From assembly GCA_963774745.1 (NCBI GenBank), contig CAVZGE010000002.1, forward strand, positions 496,001 to 560,000: a DNA stretch of 64,000 nt. Reading direction: 5' to 3'. The notes beneath the pieces are model-generated. The model was given only the letters and a program-made list of their open reading frames with translations, did no database searches and was not told where the DNA came from. Of this stretch, positions 24,637 to 34,138 are shown piece by piece. Origin of the DNA: Prado023 sp963774745. GTDB taxonomy: Bacteria; Actinomycetota; Actinomycetes; S36-B12; CAIYMF01. Each line of letters opens with the position of its first letter. Position 1 is the first letter of the stretch. The translations under genes were made by a program, and so were the position numbers.

Positions 24637-25845
24637 GTGAGTCAGCGCCCCGGCCAGGTCGTTCGATGGGGCACGGCATGCGTGCTGGCCCTCGCCGCGT
24701 GCGGTGCGAGCCCCGCGGCCGCCCCCCTCGACCCGGTTGTGTCCAGCCCGCGGTCCACGCCGTCGGCCCCCGTCCGGACGCAGCCGTCGGAGGATCCCGT
24801 CCTGGCGTGCGTCGCGCGGCTGCCCGAGGATGTGCGGATCGGCCAGACCATGCTGGTCACGACGACCGACGTCACCCGGGTCCAGGGCTGGCTCGATGAC
24901 GGCCTGATCGCCGGGATCCTGTCCAACGGGAGCCTGACGGCCGCGGTGGCCGGCGCCCTGGACGAGGCGACCACCGGCAGCCCGTACGGGGCCCTGCTGG
25001 CCGCTGACGAGGAGGGGGGCCAGGTCCAGCGCTACCGCGACGTGATCGGTCCGCTCCCGTCCGCCCAACGGCAGGCGACCACGATGACCCCCGACGAGGT
25101 CCGTGCCCTGTACGCCGAGCATGGGGCATCCCTTGTCGACTGGGGGGTCGACCTCGTGTTCGCGCCGGTCGTGGACGTGGGCCACGGCCCGGGAATCGGC
25201 TCGCGCGCCTACTCCGATGACCCGGATGTGGTGGCCGAGTACGGTGCGGCCGCCGCCCGGGGGTACGCGGACGCCGGACTGCTGCCTGTCCTCAAGCACT
25301 TCCCCGGGCATGGCAGCGCCACCGGCGACACGCATCTCGAACTGGCCGTCGGCCCCCCGATCGACGAGCTGCGCGCCAGCGATCTCATCCCCTTCCGGGT
25401 CATCCCCCAGGAGGTCGACGTGGCCGTGATGGTCGGCCACACGAGGATCCCGGGCTACTCGCGGCAGCCGGCCAGCCAATCCCCGAAGGTCATCGGCGAG
25501 CTGCTTGTCGACGAGCTCGACTTCGACGGGCTGATCGTCAGTGACGCCCTGGGCATGGCGGCCTCTGGGGAGCCGACCCAGGGTGCGGCCCTGGTCGGGT
25601 TCGTCGCCGCAGGCGGTGACCTCGGGATCGTCGGACCCGGTGGCTCGGTGGAGGGCCGCCGCGCGCTGCGCCGGGCGCTGGCGGACGGGACCGTGACCCA
25701 GGAGCGGCTCAACGACGCCGCCGCGACGGTCCTGGCTGTCAAGGGGATCGACCCCTGTGACGTCGCCGGGGTCCCTGCGCCGGTGGTCCCGGACTCCGAG
25801 GTCCCCAGCGACCCGGCCGTGATCAACCCCACGAACGAGCCCTGA
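24637..25845 (+). CDS. GH3 beta-N-acetylhexosaminidase-type lipoprotein (NagZ-like)
   Basis: 402 residues. The signal peptide ends in the lipobox LALAAC (Cys 22), so it is anchored on the outer face of the membrane. The GH3 barrel has ADEEGGQVQR, the family's KHFPGHGSATGDTH (from residue 220, with the His acid/base of the NagZ group) and the nucleophile Asp 303 in VSDALGM. It probably removes GlcNAc from muropeptides or wall sugars outside the cell. GTG 24637 is preceded by CATGCT with a 6-nt gap. The C-terminus is a short Pro/Val-rich tail. Confidence 0.9.
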   Translation: MSQRPGQVVRWGTACVLALAACGASPAAAPLDPVVSSPRSTPSAPVRTQPSEDPVLACVARLPEDVRIGQTMLVTTTDVTRVQGWLDDGLIAGILSNGSLTAAVAGALDEATTGSPYGALLAADEEGGQVQRYRDVIGPLPSAQRQATTMTPDEVRALYAEHGASLVDWGVDLVFAPVVDVGHGPGIGSRAYSDDPDVVAEYGAAAARGYADAGLLPVLKHFPGHGSATGDTHLELAVGPPIDELRASDLIPFRVIPQEVDVAVMVGHTRIPGYSRQPASQSPKVIGELLVDELDFDGLIVSDALGMAASGEPTQGAALVGFVAAGGDLGIVGPGGSVEGRRALRRALADGTVTQERLNDAAATVLAVKGIDPCDVAGVPAPVVPDSEVPSDPAVINPTNEP

Positions 25846-25936
25846 CCAGTCGCTCGAACCGGCCGACGCCGGCGACGGCGCGCATTCCGGAACGCAGCCG
25901 GGGTTTCGTCGGGCTCCGGTCGGGCACTATGTAGGC

Positions 25937-27193
25937 GTGTCCCTGCAGTCGCGCATCCCGCGGTTGGCGCAGCGCCGGTACCGCCTGACCTGGTGGCTCG
26001 TCACCCGAGGTCTCGTGCTGCTCATGTCCCTCGGGATGATGCTGCACCACGATTGGAAGCACATCTTCGACGACCTCAACGTCTACTCCCGCTGGGGGGA
26101 GGGCCTTGCCGACGGCCAGGTGCCCGCGGATGACCCGATGTGGCAGTACCCACCCCTGGCGGCGTTCGTGTTCGGCGGGATCGGCCTGCTCGGCTCCCAG
26201 CCCTGGTTGTTCCTGCTGCTGTTCGTCGCCGTGGACATCGCCATCAGCGTGCTCCTGGCCCGCGACGCTGCCCGGCGCGATCGCTGGGACGGCTACGCGG
26301 TCTGGCTGGCAGCACCGCTGCTGCTCGGCCCGATCCTCTACGGGCGCTACGACTCCATCCCGACCCTGGCCGCGATGGCCGGCCTCCTGGCGCTGGCCGT
26401 GCCGGTCGGCGCCGGCGCCGTCCTGGCCATCGGCGGCGGCCTGAAGGTCTGGCCCGCGGTGATGGCCCTGGCCCTGAGCCGTCGCGACTGGTTGCGTGGT
26501 GCCCTCGGGGCCACCCTGGCCACGGTGGTCGTGGTGGCCACCGCGGCCTGGGCGTTCCCAGGTGTCATCGCCGGCTTCCTGGGCAACGGCGGGGCCCGCG
26601 GCCTGCAGACGGAGTCGGTCGCCGCGCTGCCGTTCGTGTGGGCCCGCCTGTTCGTCGGGGATGCGGGGATCCCCGAGGCGTTCCGGTACGGATCCTCCGA
26701 GGTGGGGGTCCCGCTCGCCGACGCGGTCGCGCCGTGGCTGATCCCGCTCACGGGCCTCGGGCTGCTGCTGCTGATCCTCGCGCGCGCCCTCGGCCGGCTC
26801 GACCATGCGCCGGTCGCCGACATCGCGTTCGTCGCGATCCTCTGGCTGACGGTCACCTCGCGGGTGCTCAGCCCGCAGTACAACGTGTGGCTGGTCGGGA
26901 TGGCTGCCCTGGTCTGGGCTGCGGGCTCCCCGCGGATGCGCACCGCCACGCTGCCCGTGGCGATCACCGCGGTCGCGGCACAGGCCCTCTACCCGTTCGC
27001 CTACATCGACATCATCGACGGTGGTGTCATCGGGGTCGCGATCCACACGGTGCGGATCGTGGCCCTGCTCGCGGCGATGGTCCTCGCCGTGCGGGCACTG
27101 CTGCCCGCACGACCTGGGGCGTCCGGGACGCCGGAGCATGTCCCCGCCGATGCGGGCTCGACGCGCACCGGGATTCGGGCCGCCGGGTCCTGA
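25937..27193 (+). CDS. GT87-type (DUF2029) polyprenol-phosphate mannosyltransferase-like membrane protein
   Basis: 418 residues with about ten TM segments. The first external loop has DDLNVYSRWGEGLADGQVPADDPMWQYPPL, with an acidic pair and the WQYPPL motif that mark GT87/GT-C fold mannosyltransferases using polyprenyl-phosphate-mannose. Later, LYGRYDSIPTL and SPQYNVWLV match family positions. It would build mannolipids or glycans of the envelope. GTG 25937 is preceded by CACTAT with a 6-nt gap. It is followed by an amino-acid ABC importer that has its own ribosome sites. Confidence 0.75.
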   Translation: MSLQSRIPRLAQRRYRLTWWLVTRGLVLLMSLGMMLHHDWKHIFDDLNVYSRWGEGLADGQVPADDPMWQYPPLAAFVFGGIGLLGSQPWLFLLLFVAVDIAISVLLARDAARRDRWDGYAVWLAAPLLLGPILYGRYDSIPTLAAMAGLLALAVPVGAGAVLAIGGGLKVWPAVMALALSRRDWLRGALGATLATVVVVATAAWAFPGVIAGFLGNGGARGLQTESVAALPFVWARLFVGDAGIPEAFRYGSSEVGVPLADAVAPWLIPLTGLGLLLLILARALGRLDHAPVADIAFVAILWLTVTSRVLSPQYNVWLVGMAALVWAAGSPRMRTATLPVAITAVAAQALYPFAYIDIIDGGVIGVAIHTVRIVALLAAMVLAVRALLPARPGASGTPEHVPADAGSTRTGIRAAGS

Positions 27194-27231
27194 GCACGTA
27201 TCCTCGTGCCAACCCGACCTCGGAGGACACC

Positions 27232-28095
27232 GTGAACCGCACCCGCACGCTTGCCGCCCTCGCCGGCGCAGGACTGGCCCTGACCGCCTGCTCGCCGGCT
27301 GCCGACACCGCCACCGAGCCCTCGGCGTCGGCCTCCGGGATCACCTGCGACAAGGCGACGCTCGAGACCAAGCAGCCGGGCAAGCTCGTGATCGCCACCG
27401 GACAGCCCGCCTACGAGCCCTGGGTCAAGGACGACGCCCCGGAGTCCGGCGAGGGGTTCGAGGCCGCCGTGGCCTACGCCGCCGCGGAGAAGCTGGGCTA
27501 TGACCCCGCGGACATCCAGTGGACCCGCACGACCTTCGACGTGGCGATCGCCCCGGGGGCCAAGGACTTCGACTGGAACCTCCAGCAGTTCTCCATCACC
27601 GAGGACCGGGAGAAGGCCGTCGACTTCTCGTCGTCGTACTACGACGTGAACCAGGCGATCGTGTCCTACGCCGGCTCCCCGATCGCTGCGGCGATGTCGC
27701 TGGCCGACCTCGAGTCGGCGAAGCTCGGTGCCGCGGTCGGCTCGACGTCCCTGGACGCCGCCCAGCAGCTGGCCACCGGTGAGGAGGTGGCGGTGTTCAA
27801 CGACAACGCCGCGGCGGTCAGCGCGCTGAAGAACGAGCAGATCGACGGACTCGTCGTCGACCTGCCCACGGCCTTCTACCTGGTCGCAGCCGAGCTCGAC
27901 GAGGGGGTCATCGTCGGCCAGCTGCCCGCCGCCGAGGGGACCACGACCGACCAGTTCGGGATCCTGCTGCCGAACAACAGCGCCCTGACCCAGTGCACCA
28001 CCCAGGCGGTCGACCAACTCCGTGCCGACGGGACGCTCGACACGCTCGAGACGACCTGGCTGGGCTCGGACGCGGGCGCACCCATCCTCCAGTAG
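27232..28095 (+). CDS. Polar amino-acid ABC transporter substrate-binding lipoprotein
   Basis: 287 residues. The lipobox LALTAC (Cys 20) anchors it outside the membrane. It is a type II periplasmic-binding fold: GKLVIATGQPAYEPWV starts lobe 1, DFDWNLQQFSITEDREKAVDFSSSYYDVNQAI is the family hinge region, and lobe 2 has KLGAAVGSTSLDAAQQL. The family binds polar amino acids or opines. GTG 27232 has CGGAGGA upstream. It is the first gene of a three-gene importer operon with the permease and the ATPase. Confidence 0.92.
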   Translation: MNRTRTLAALAGAGLALTACSPAADTATEPSASASGITCDKATLETKQPGKLVIATGQPAYEPWVKDDAPESGEGFEAAVAYAAAEKLGYDPADIQWTRTTFDVAIAPGAKDFDWNLQQFSITEDREKAVDFSSSYYDVNQAIVSYAGSPIAAAMSLADLESAKLGAAVGSTSLDAAQQLATGEEVAVFNDNAAAVSALKNEQIDGLVVDLPTAFYLVAAELDEGVIVGQLPAAEGTTTDQFGILLPNNSALTQCTTQAVDQLRADGTLDTLETTWLGSDAGAPILQ

Positions 28096-28100
28096 CTGCG

Positions 28101-28964
28101 GTGAGCCAGCCGACGGGGGGCCGCACCCCGAGTGCCGAGGAGCTGCGCCGGCGGGGGGTGCGCGCCAGCCAGTCGCGCCGGCGCACTGCTGTCGCGGGCG
28201 TCTCCAGCGTCCTGGTCATCGGGGCGCTGGTCGCCGTCGTGGTCAGCTCGCCGGGCTGGGACGTGGTGCGGCTCACCTTCTTCGACCTGCAGTACGCGCG
28301 CGAGGTGCTGCCGGTGGTCTTCACCGGCCTGCTGCTGAACATCAGGCTGACCGTCGTGGCCACGGTCCTCATCGCGATCCTCGGCCTCGCCCTGGCGCTG
28401 GCCCGAACCTCGAAGGCGCCTGCCCTGGCCCCGTTCCGGATCCTGGCGACCGGGTACGTGGACCTGTTCCGCGGCGTGCCGACCCTGCTGGTGATCCTGC
28501 TCATCGGCTTCGGCGTGCCGGCCCTGGGGCTCACCGGCGTCACGTCCTCGGTGGTCGTCCTGGGCACGGCCGCGATCGTGCTGACCTACTCGGCGTACGT
28601 CGCCGAGGTGCTGCGCAGCGGAATCCTCTCGGTGCACCCGAGCCAGGGCGCCGCGGCGCGCTCGCTGGGCCTGACCTCGGGCCAGGCGCTGCGCTACGTG
28701 ATCCTGCCCCAGGGTGTCCGTCGGGTCATCCCGCCCCTGATGAACGACTTCGTCTCGCTGCTCAAGGACACGGGCCTGATCTCGGTCCTCGGCGTCGTGG
28801 ATGCGATCCGCGCTGCCCAGATCGAGTCCTCCAGGTCGTTCAACTACACCCCCTACGTCGTCGCGGCCGTCCTGTTCCTGATCCTGACGATCCCCCTGAC
28901 GCGGCTCACGGACCGGTTCATGCACCGCTCGATCCAGCGCCAGAACGCCCAGGTCGGCGCATGA
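28101..28964 (+). CDS. Polar amino-acid ABC transporter permease
   Basis: 287 residues of the HisMQ type. There are five to six TM segments; the family opening VVFTGLLLNIRLTVVATVL is followed by the EAA loop AARSLGLTSGQALRYVILPQGVRRVIPPLMN, which docks onto the ATPase. It begins 5 nt after the binding-protein stop, and its stop overlaps the ATPase start (ATGA). As only one permease gene is present it presumably forms a homodimer. Confidence 0.93.
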   Translation: MSQPTGGRTPSAEELRRRGVRASQSRRRTAVAGVSSVLVIGALVAVVVSSPGWDVVRLTFFDLQYAREVLPVVFTGLLLNIRLTVVATVLIAILGLALALARTSKAPALAPFRILATGYVDLFRGVPTLLVILLIGFGVPALGLTGVTSSVVVLGTAAIVLTYSAYVAEVLRSGILSVHPSQGAAARSLGLTSGQALRYVILPQGVRRVIPPLMNDFVSLLKDTGLISVLGVVDAIRAAQIESSRSFNYTPYVVAAVLFLILTIPLTRLTDRFMHRSIQRQNAQVGA

Positions 28965-29719
28965 CGGCCATGCGCCCCCCGGTGCTCAGCGTCGAAGCCG
29001 TGCACAAGTCCTTCGGTGCCGAACAGGTCCTCGAGGGCGTCAGCCTGGAGGTGCCCGAGCACACGGTCACGGTGCTGATCGGCGCCTCGGGCTCGGGCAA
29101 GTCCACGCTGCTGCGGTGCATCAACCTGCTCACGGCCGTCGACGACGGCGTGATCCGCCTCGACGGGTGGGACATCACCGATCCCGAGGTGGCCCCCGAC
29201 GATGTCCGCCGCAAGGTCGGCATGGTGTTCCAGTCGTTCAACCTGTTCCCGCACCTGACCGTCCTGGACAACATCACGCTCGCACCGCGCAAGGTGCACC
29301 GGGCCTCCCGGGCCTCCGCCGAGGCCGACGGGATGGCGCTGCTGGAGCGCTTCGGGCTCGCGGACAAGGCCCGGCAGTACCCGGACAGGTTGTCCGGCGG
29401 GCAGCAGCAGCGCGTCGCGATCGTGCGCTCGCTGGCGGTGGCCCCCCGCCTGATGCTGATGGACGAGGTGACCTCGGCGCTGGACCCGGTGCTGGTCAAC
29501 GAGGTGCTGTCCACGGTGCGTGAGCTCAAGGCCGAGGGGATGACCATGGTCATCGCGACCCACGAGATGGGCTTCGCCGAGCAGGTGGCCGACGAGGTCT
29601 GCTTCCTGTCGGCCGGGACCATCGTCGAGCGGGGGGCACCTGATGCCCTGCTCCACGATCCGCAGGACCAGCGGACCCGGGACTTCCTGCGCCGGGTGCA
29701 CGAGGCCGGGCGGCTGTAG
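28961..29719 (+). CDS. Polar amino-acid ABC transporter ATPase
   Basis: 252 residues of the GlnQ/HisP type. Walker A is LIGASGSGKST, the Q-loop is GMVFQSFNLFPHLTVLDN, the ABC signature is RLSGGQQQRVAIVRSL, Walker B is LMLMDEVTSALDP and the switch is ATHEMGFA. It completes the operon of binding protein, permease and ATPase. The gene converges with a leftward histidine kinase gene across only 15 nt. Confidence 0.95.
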   Translation: MTAMRPPVLSVEAVHKSFGAEQVLEGVSLEVPEHTVTVLIGASGSGKSTLLRCINLLTAVDDGVIRLDGWDITDPEVAPDDVRRKVGMVFQSFNLFPHLTVLDNITLAPRKVHRASRASAEADGMALLERFGLADKARQYPDRLSGGQQQRVAIVRSLAVAPRLMLMDEVTSALDPVLVNEVLSTVRELKAEGMTMVIATHEMGFAEQVADEVCFLSAGTIVERGAPDALLHDPQDQRTRDFLRRVHEAGRL

Positions 29720-29734
29720 CCGCAGTCGGCCAGG

Positions 29735-31300
29735 TCACGCCCCCGTGGTCCCGGTGGCGCCGGCGTCGAACACCCCGGTGGAGCGCGTCCGGCTGTGGCC
29801 CGCGGCCCCGAGCGGCAGCCACACCGTGAACCGGCACCCCTGGCCCACGCCGGTGTCGAGGTCGACCCTGCCCCCGTGGGCGGCGACGATCGCGGCGACG
29901 ATCGACAGCCCCAGGCCGGACCCGCCGTCAGCCCGCGATCGGGCGGCGTCAGCTCGGTAGAACCGCTCGAACGCCCGTGCCGCGACCTCCGGCGGCATCC
30001 CGGCACCGTGGTCGACGACCGCGATCGTCGCCCATCCCGGCCGGCCCCCCTCGCCGGGCACGGCGTCGACCCGCACGGCCACCGGCTGGTCGGTCGGTGA
30101 GTACCGCAGCGCGTTGGACAGCAGGTTGTCCACCACCTGGCGCAGGCGCAGGGGGTCGCCGGGGACGGACAGCCCCACGGCCGGCTCGGCCACGTGGATC
30201 GCCACCGCCCGGTCCGGGGCGCCGGCACGCGCGGCGGCCACCGCATCGGTCACGAGGTCCACCATGTCCACGTCGGTGATCTCCAGCGGACGCTGCTGGT
30301 CCAGGCGGGCCAGCAGCAGCAGGTCGTCGACCAGGACGCCCATGCGCGCGGCCTCCGCCTCGATCCGCGACATCGCGTCGTCCAGGGCCGCGCCCTGATC
30401 CACCGCGCCGATCCGGTACAGCTCGGCGAACCCGCGAACCGAGGTCAGCGGGGTCCGCAGCTCGTGGCCGGCATCGGCCACGAACTGGCGCATCCGCGCC
30501 TCCGAGGCCCGCGCCCGACCGGCCGAGTCGCGGGCGGCCACCTCGGAGGCCCGCTGGGCGGCCAGCGCCCCGGCAAGGTCGTCGACCATGGTGTTGAAGG
30601 AGCGGGCGAGGCTGCCGACCTCCGTGCGCGGGTCGGCCGCCGGTGCCCGCCGCGCGAGGTCGCCGCCGGCGATCGCTGCCGCGGTCTCCTCCACGACTCC
30701 CAGCGGGCGCAGGCTGCGGCGCACGAGGATCCGCCCGGTGACGCCCAGCACCAGCAGGACGACGGCCCCGATCGCCACCTCGATGAGGATCAGGCGGTTG
30801 ACGGTCGCGTCGATGCCGCTGATGTCCTGGGCCACCGACACCGAGCCCGAGCCGTCCGCCAGGGGAGCGCTCACCACGCGCCACCGGGTGTCGCCGGACG
30901 CCGAGGCGACGAGGTAGCCCTCGCCGGACCGGGCGGTTGCTGCGGCCACGGTCAGGTCCGGCAGCACCGGGGGGTCGGTGACGCTGGTGACGTCCGAGAG
31001 CACCTCGTGGCCCGTCCCCGTCACATCGGACAGGCGCACGTACATCACGTCGGGGCCGATGGGTCCCGGCCGGGGCGGGCCGAAGCCGTCGTCGGGCTGC
31101 GGGAACGCGTCGGCGCTGGCCATTGGTCGCAGCACGTCGGCCAGGTTGCGATCCACCTGGTTGTACAGGTACCCGCGCAGGGCGGCCACGGTGGCTGCGC
31201 CGGCCAGGAGCAGGGCAGCCGCGACGAGCAGCAGGAGCAGCCCGACCAGGCGGGAGCGCAGCGGGGTGGCCTGCAGCCTCCCGGCCAGGCGGCGGGGCAT
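29735..31300 (-). CDS. OmpR-partner sensor histidine kinase
   Basis: 521 residues. TM1 (about 17-42) and TM2 (about 175-200) flank an extracytoplasmic sensor domain. A HAMP region (RRSLRPLGVVEETAAAIAGGDL) leads to the H-box QFVADAGHELRTPLTSVRGF. N-box LLSNALRYS, G1 VVDHGAGMPPE, F-box FERFYR and G2 GGSGLGLSIV are all intact. It is similar to mycobacterial TcrY/MprB-type kinases. The start overlaps the stop of the upstream regulator gene (TGATG). The C-terminal tail of about 20 Gly/Thr/Ala residues is not part of the domain. Confidence 0.93.
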   Translation of the reverse strand: MPRRLAGRLQATPLRSRLVGLLLLLVAAALLLAGAATVAALRGYLYNQVDRNLADVLRPMASADAFPQPDDGFGPPRPGPIGPDVMYVRLSDVTGTGHEVLSDVTSVTDPPVLPDLTVAAATARSGEGYLVASASGDTRWRVVSAPLADGSGSVSVAQDISGIDATVNRLILIEVAIGAVVLLVLGVTGRILVRRSLRPLGVVEETAAAIAGGDLARRAPAADPRTEVGSLARSFNTMVDDLAGALAAQRASEVAARDSAGRARASEARMRQFVADAGHELRTPLTSVRGFAELYRIGAVDQGAALDDAMSRIEAEAARMGVLVDDLLLLARLDQQRPLEITDVDMVDLVTDAVAAARAGAPDRAVAIHVAEPAVGLSVPGDPLRLRQVVDNLLSNALRYSPTDQPVAVRVDAVPGEGGRPGWATIAVVDHGAGMPPEVAARAFERFYRADAARSRADGGSGLGLSIVAAIVAAHGGRVDLDTGVGQGCRFTVWLPLGAAGHSRTRSTGVFDAGATGTTGA

Positions 31301-32046
31301 CAGGACCCCCGCGGCACGCGCAGGACGTAGCCCACGCCGCGCACCGTGTGCAGCAGGCGCGGCTCCGTGGTGTCGACCTTGCGGCGCAGGTAGGAGATGT
31401 AGGACTCCACGACGGTGGCCTCGCCGCCGAAGTCGTAGTGCCACACGTGGTCCAGGATCTGGGTCTTGGACATCACCCGGCCCTGGTTGGCCATCAGGAA
31501 CCGCAGGAGCTTGAACTCGGTCGGCGAGAGGTCCACCGGCTGGCCGGCCTTGAAGACCTCGTGGGCATCCTCGTCGAGCTCGATGTCGGCGAAGGTCATC
31601 TGCTCGGTCCCGGGTTGCGGTGCCAACCCGGCGCGCCGCAGGATCGCCCGGATCCGGGCAAGGACCTCGCCGAGGCTGAACGGCTTGGTGACGTAGTCGT
31701 CGGCCCCCAGGGTCAGGCCGGTGACCCGGTCCTCGACCGCGTCGCGCGCGGTGAGGAACAGCACCGGGCAGTGGTGGCCCTCCTGGCGCATCCGGCGCAC
31801 GACCTCGAAGCCGTCGAGTCCGGGCATCATCACGTCGAGCACCACGAGGTCCGGGGCCACCGCGGCGACCTGGTGCAGGGCCTGGGTCCCGTTGCCAGCC
31901 GTGTGCACCTCGAAGCCGGAGAACCGCAGGCTGGCCGACAGGAGCTCGACGATGTTCGGCTCGTCGTCGACGACCAGGAGCCGGGCCTCGGGCTCGGCGG
32001 TCGAGGCGGGAGGTGCCGGCGCTGGCTGGGGACTCATGGTGCCCAT
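31300..32046 (-). CDS. OmpR/PhoB-family response regulator
   Basis: 248 residues. Receiver: LLVVDDEPNIVELL, phosphoacceptor Asp 71 in LVVLDVMMPGLDG, Thr of FLTARD and Lys of VTKPFS. Winged-helix domain: DLSPTEFKLLRFLMANQGRVMS, the recognition helix region ATVVESYISYLRRKVD and the hairpin LLHTVRGVGYVLRVP. ATG 32046 is used; ATG 32037 is equally possible as neither has a clear ribosome site. It is upstream of and coupled to the sensor kinase gene. The target genes cannot be told from the window. Confidence 0.93.
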   Translation of the reverse strand: MGTMSPQPAPAPPASTAEPEARLLVVDDEPNIVELLSASLRFSGFEVHTAGNGTQALHQVAAVAPDLVVLDVMMPGLDGFEVVRRMRQEGHHCPVLFLTARDAVEDRVTGLTLGADDYVTKPFSLGEVLARIRAILRRAGLAPQPGTEQMTFADIELDEDAHEVFKAGQPVDLSPTEFKLLRFLMANQGRVMSKTQILDHVWHYDFGGEATVVESYISYLRRKVDTTEPRLLHTVRGVGYVLRVPRGS

Positions 32047-32401
32047 TGTGTGCGGCCCCGGTTGCGGGAGTCTGGCAGTTGCCTGTGAGAAGCCTGTGAA
32101 TCCGGGTCGTCGGGAAGCGGCTGCTCGGGCCCGCGCCCAGGTGGGAACCGCCGGGCGCCGGGCGGGTTCTGCACGTCTGGTCCGGCGCGTCTGGCATGGG
32201 CGCCGCGGGGTAGGGACCGGGTGAGCCATGTCAGATGTGGGTGTGGCTCTGTGTCCGATTCTACCGAAGTGCGTCGATCCACCGGAGAGGTGTGTGCAGG
32301 GCGAAAACGCGGACGTGTGGGATTCGTTCCGTCTGGGTGTTGACATACGTGGGATGTTGGGTGTTCACTACAGCCATACGGACACAGACGGAGGCATACG
32401 G
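32047..32401. promoter_or_regulatory. Regulatory gap upstream of the fructose operon
   Basis: 355 bp without a gene between divergent transcripts. A consensus TTGACA lies at 32340-32345, with only a poor -10 (TTCACT, 18 bp on). Two related boxes, GTGTCCGATTCTACC (32251-32265) and GTGTGGGATTCGTTCC (32315-32330), share a TGTnnGATTC core and could be sites for the DeoR-family regulator encoded next. A GGAGG ribosome site precedes the regulator ATG. Confidence 0.35.
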
Positions 32402-33163
32402 ATGTACGCAGAAGAGCGGCAGGCGGAGATCGTGAGCCGGGCCCGCACGGCCGGTCGGGTCGAGGTCGCCGAGCTGGCGGAGTCCTTCGACGTCACCCCG
32501 GAGACGGTCCGACGGGACCTCAGCGCACTGGAGCGCGCCGGGCTGCTCCGCCGCGTCCACGGGGGGGCGATCGTCGTGGACCTCTTCGGGTTCGAGCCCG
32601 CCCTGGCTGTTCGGGAGTCGGTGCACACCTCGGAGAAGGCTCGGATCGCAGAGCGTGCGCTCGGGCTGCTCCCCGAGGAGGGTGCCATCGCCCTCGACGC
32701 CGGCTCCTCGACCTACCGCCTGGCCGAGATGCTGCCCGCCGACCGCGCCCTCACGGTGGTCACCAACAGCCTCCCGATCGCCTCCCTGCTGGCCAGCCGC
32801 AGCGCCCTGACCGTCCACCTGGTCGGCGGCCGGGTGCGCGGGCGGACGCTCGCGACCGTGGACAACGCAGCGCTGGAGTACCTGCGCACGGTCTTCGTCG
32901 ATGTCGCCTTCCTGGGCATCAACGGCTTCTCGATCGACCGTGGCCTGACCACGCCGGACAGTGCCGAGGCTGCGGTCAAGGCGGCCTACGTCGCCTCAGC
33001 CCGGCGCAGCATCCTGCTGGCCGACCACACGAAGTTCGGCACGGCCCATTTCGCCCACGTCGCCGATCTCGCCGAGATCGACGTGATCGTCACCGATTCA
33101 GCCCTATCCGATGAGGCCACCTCCGAGATCGAGGCGGCCGGACCCCAGGTGGTACGCGCATGA
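32402..33163 (+). CDS. DeoR-family transcriptional regulator of the fructose operon (FruR-like)
   Basis: 253 residues. The N-terminal DeoR HTH is MYAEERQAEIVSRARTAGRV with VAELAESFDVTPETVRRDLSALE, followed by LLRRVHGGAI. The sensor half is the DeoR C-terminal sugar-phosphate isomerase-like domain: IALDAGSSTYRLAEMLP, VVTNSLPIASLL, GRVRGRTLATVD and FLGINGFSIDRGLTTPD. It probably represses its own operon, with fructose 1-phosphate as inducer, by family analogy. Its stop overlaps the fruK start (ATGA). Confidence 0.93.
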   Translation: MYAEERQAEIVSRARTAGRVEVAELAESFDVTPETVRRDLSALERAGLLRRVHGGAIVVDLFGFEPALAVRESVHTSEKARIAERALGLLPEEGAIALDAGSSTYRLAEMLPADRALTVVTNSLPIASLLASRSALTVHLVGGRVRGRTLATVDNAALEYLRTVFVDVAFLGINGFSIDRGLTTPDSAEAAVKAAYVASARRSILLADHTKFGTAHFAHVADLAEIDVIVTDSALSDEATSEIEAAGPQVVRA

Positions 33164-34086
33164 TCGTCACAGTCACGTTCAACCCGAGCCTCGACCGCAC
33201 GATGGCCTTCCAGACCCTCGTTCGTGGCGAGGTCCTGCGGGCCGACTCCACCCTGGAGGACCCGGGTGGCAAGGGTGTCAACGTCACCCGCTTCCTGACC
33301 GCCCACGGCACCCCGTCGATCGCCGTGCTCCCTGCCGGCGGCCCGATGGGCCATGCCCTGATCTCCGCGCTGGACGAGGCGGGGATCCCGCACCGGGCCA
33401 TCCCGATCTCCGGGCGGACCCGGGCCAACGTGGCCGTCGTCGAGCCTGACGGGACCACCACCAAGCTCAACGAGGCCGGCCCTGTCCTCTCCGACGCCGA
33501 GCTCGACGCGCTCGTCGCGGCCGTTGCCGAGCTGGCCACCCCGGGCGGATGGGTCGTCGTTGCCGGAAGCCTCCCGACCGGGCAGTCCACCGACATCGTC
33601 CTGCGCGTCGCCGCGGTCGCCCGCGCCGCCGGGTCGCTGTTCGCGCTCGACATCAGCGGCCAGGCGCTCGCCGATGGCCTGGCCGCCAAGCCGGACCTCA
33701 TCAAGCCCAACGAGGAGGAGCTCGGCGAGATCCTCGGTCGTGAGCTCAGCACCCAGGCCGAGGTCCTGGCCGGATGCGACGAGGCCCGCGCCCGCGGCGC
33801 GGGTGCCGTGATCTGCAGCCTCGGCTCCAAGGGCGCGGTGCTCGTCGATGCCAACGGCCGCTGGCAGGGGACCGGCCCGAGGGTCTCCGTCCTGAGCACG
33901 GTCGGCGCCGGCGACAGCCTGCTGTCCGGCTTCCTGCACGCGGGTGGCTCCGGCCCGGATGCCCTTCGGATGGGCATCGCCTGGGCCACCGCGGCAGTCC
34001 AGACCCCCGGTACGGGCATCCCGTCCGCCGGGTTGATCGACCCGACCGCTGTGGAGGTGAGCGCCATCGCCACAGCACCGCACTGA
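33160..34086 (+). CDS. fruK: 1-phosphofructokinase
   Basis: 308 residues of the PfkB/ribokinase fold. It phosphorylates the fructose 1-phosphate made by the PTS to fructose 1,6-bisphosphate. It opens with VTFNPSLDRTM and the PfkB signature 1 region LEDPGGKGVNVTRFLTAHG. The DLIKPNEEELGE segment and the catalytic loop STVGAGDSLLSGFLHAGG (general-base Asp in GAGD) complete the active site. Between the regulator and the EIIABC gene, as in classical fru operons. Confidence 0.94.
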   Translation: MIVTVTFNPSLDRTMAFQTLVRGEVLRADSTLEDPGGKGVNVTRFLTAHGTPSIAVLPAGGPMGHALISALDEAGIPHRAIPISGRTRANVAVVEPDGTTTKLNEAGPVLSDAELDALVAAVAELATPGGWVVVAGSLPTGQSTDIVLRVAAVARAAGSLFALDISGQALADGLAAKPDLIKPNEEELGEILGRELSTQAEVLAGCDEARARGAGAVICSLGSKGAVLVDANGRWQGTGPRVSVLSTVGAGDSLLSGFLHAGGSGPDALRMGIAWATAAVQTPGTGIPSAGLIDPTAVEVSAIATAPH

Positions 34087-34138
34087 CGCCAACGCCCACG
34101 CAGTACCCCGAGAACCACACCAACCGGAGGTCAGTTCA

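Noticed and set aside
34087..34138. Possible regulatory RNA between fruK and the EIIABC gene
   Set aside because: The 52-nt gap shows no hairpin and contains only a normal CGGAGG ribosome site.
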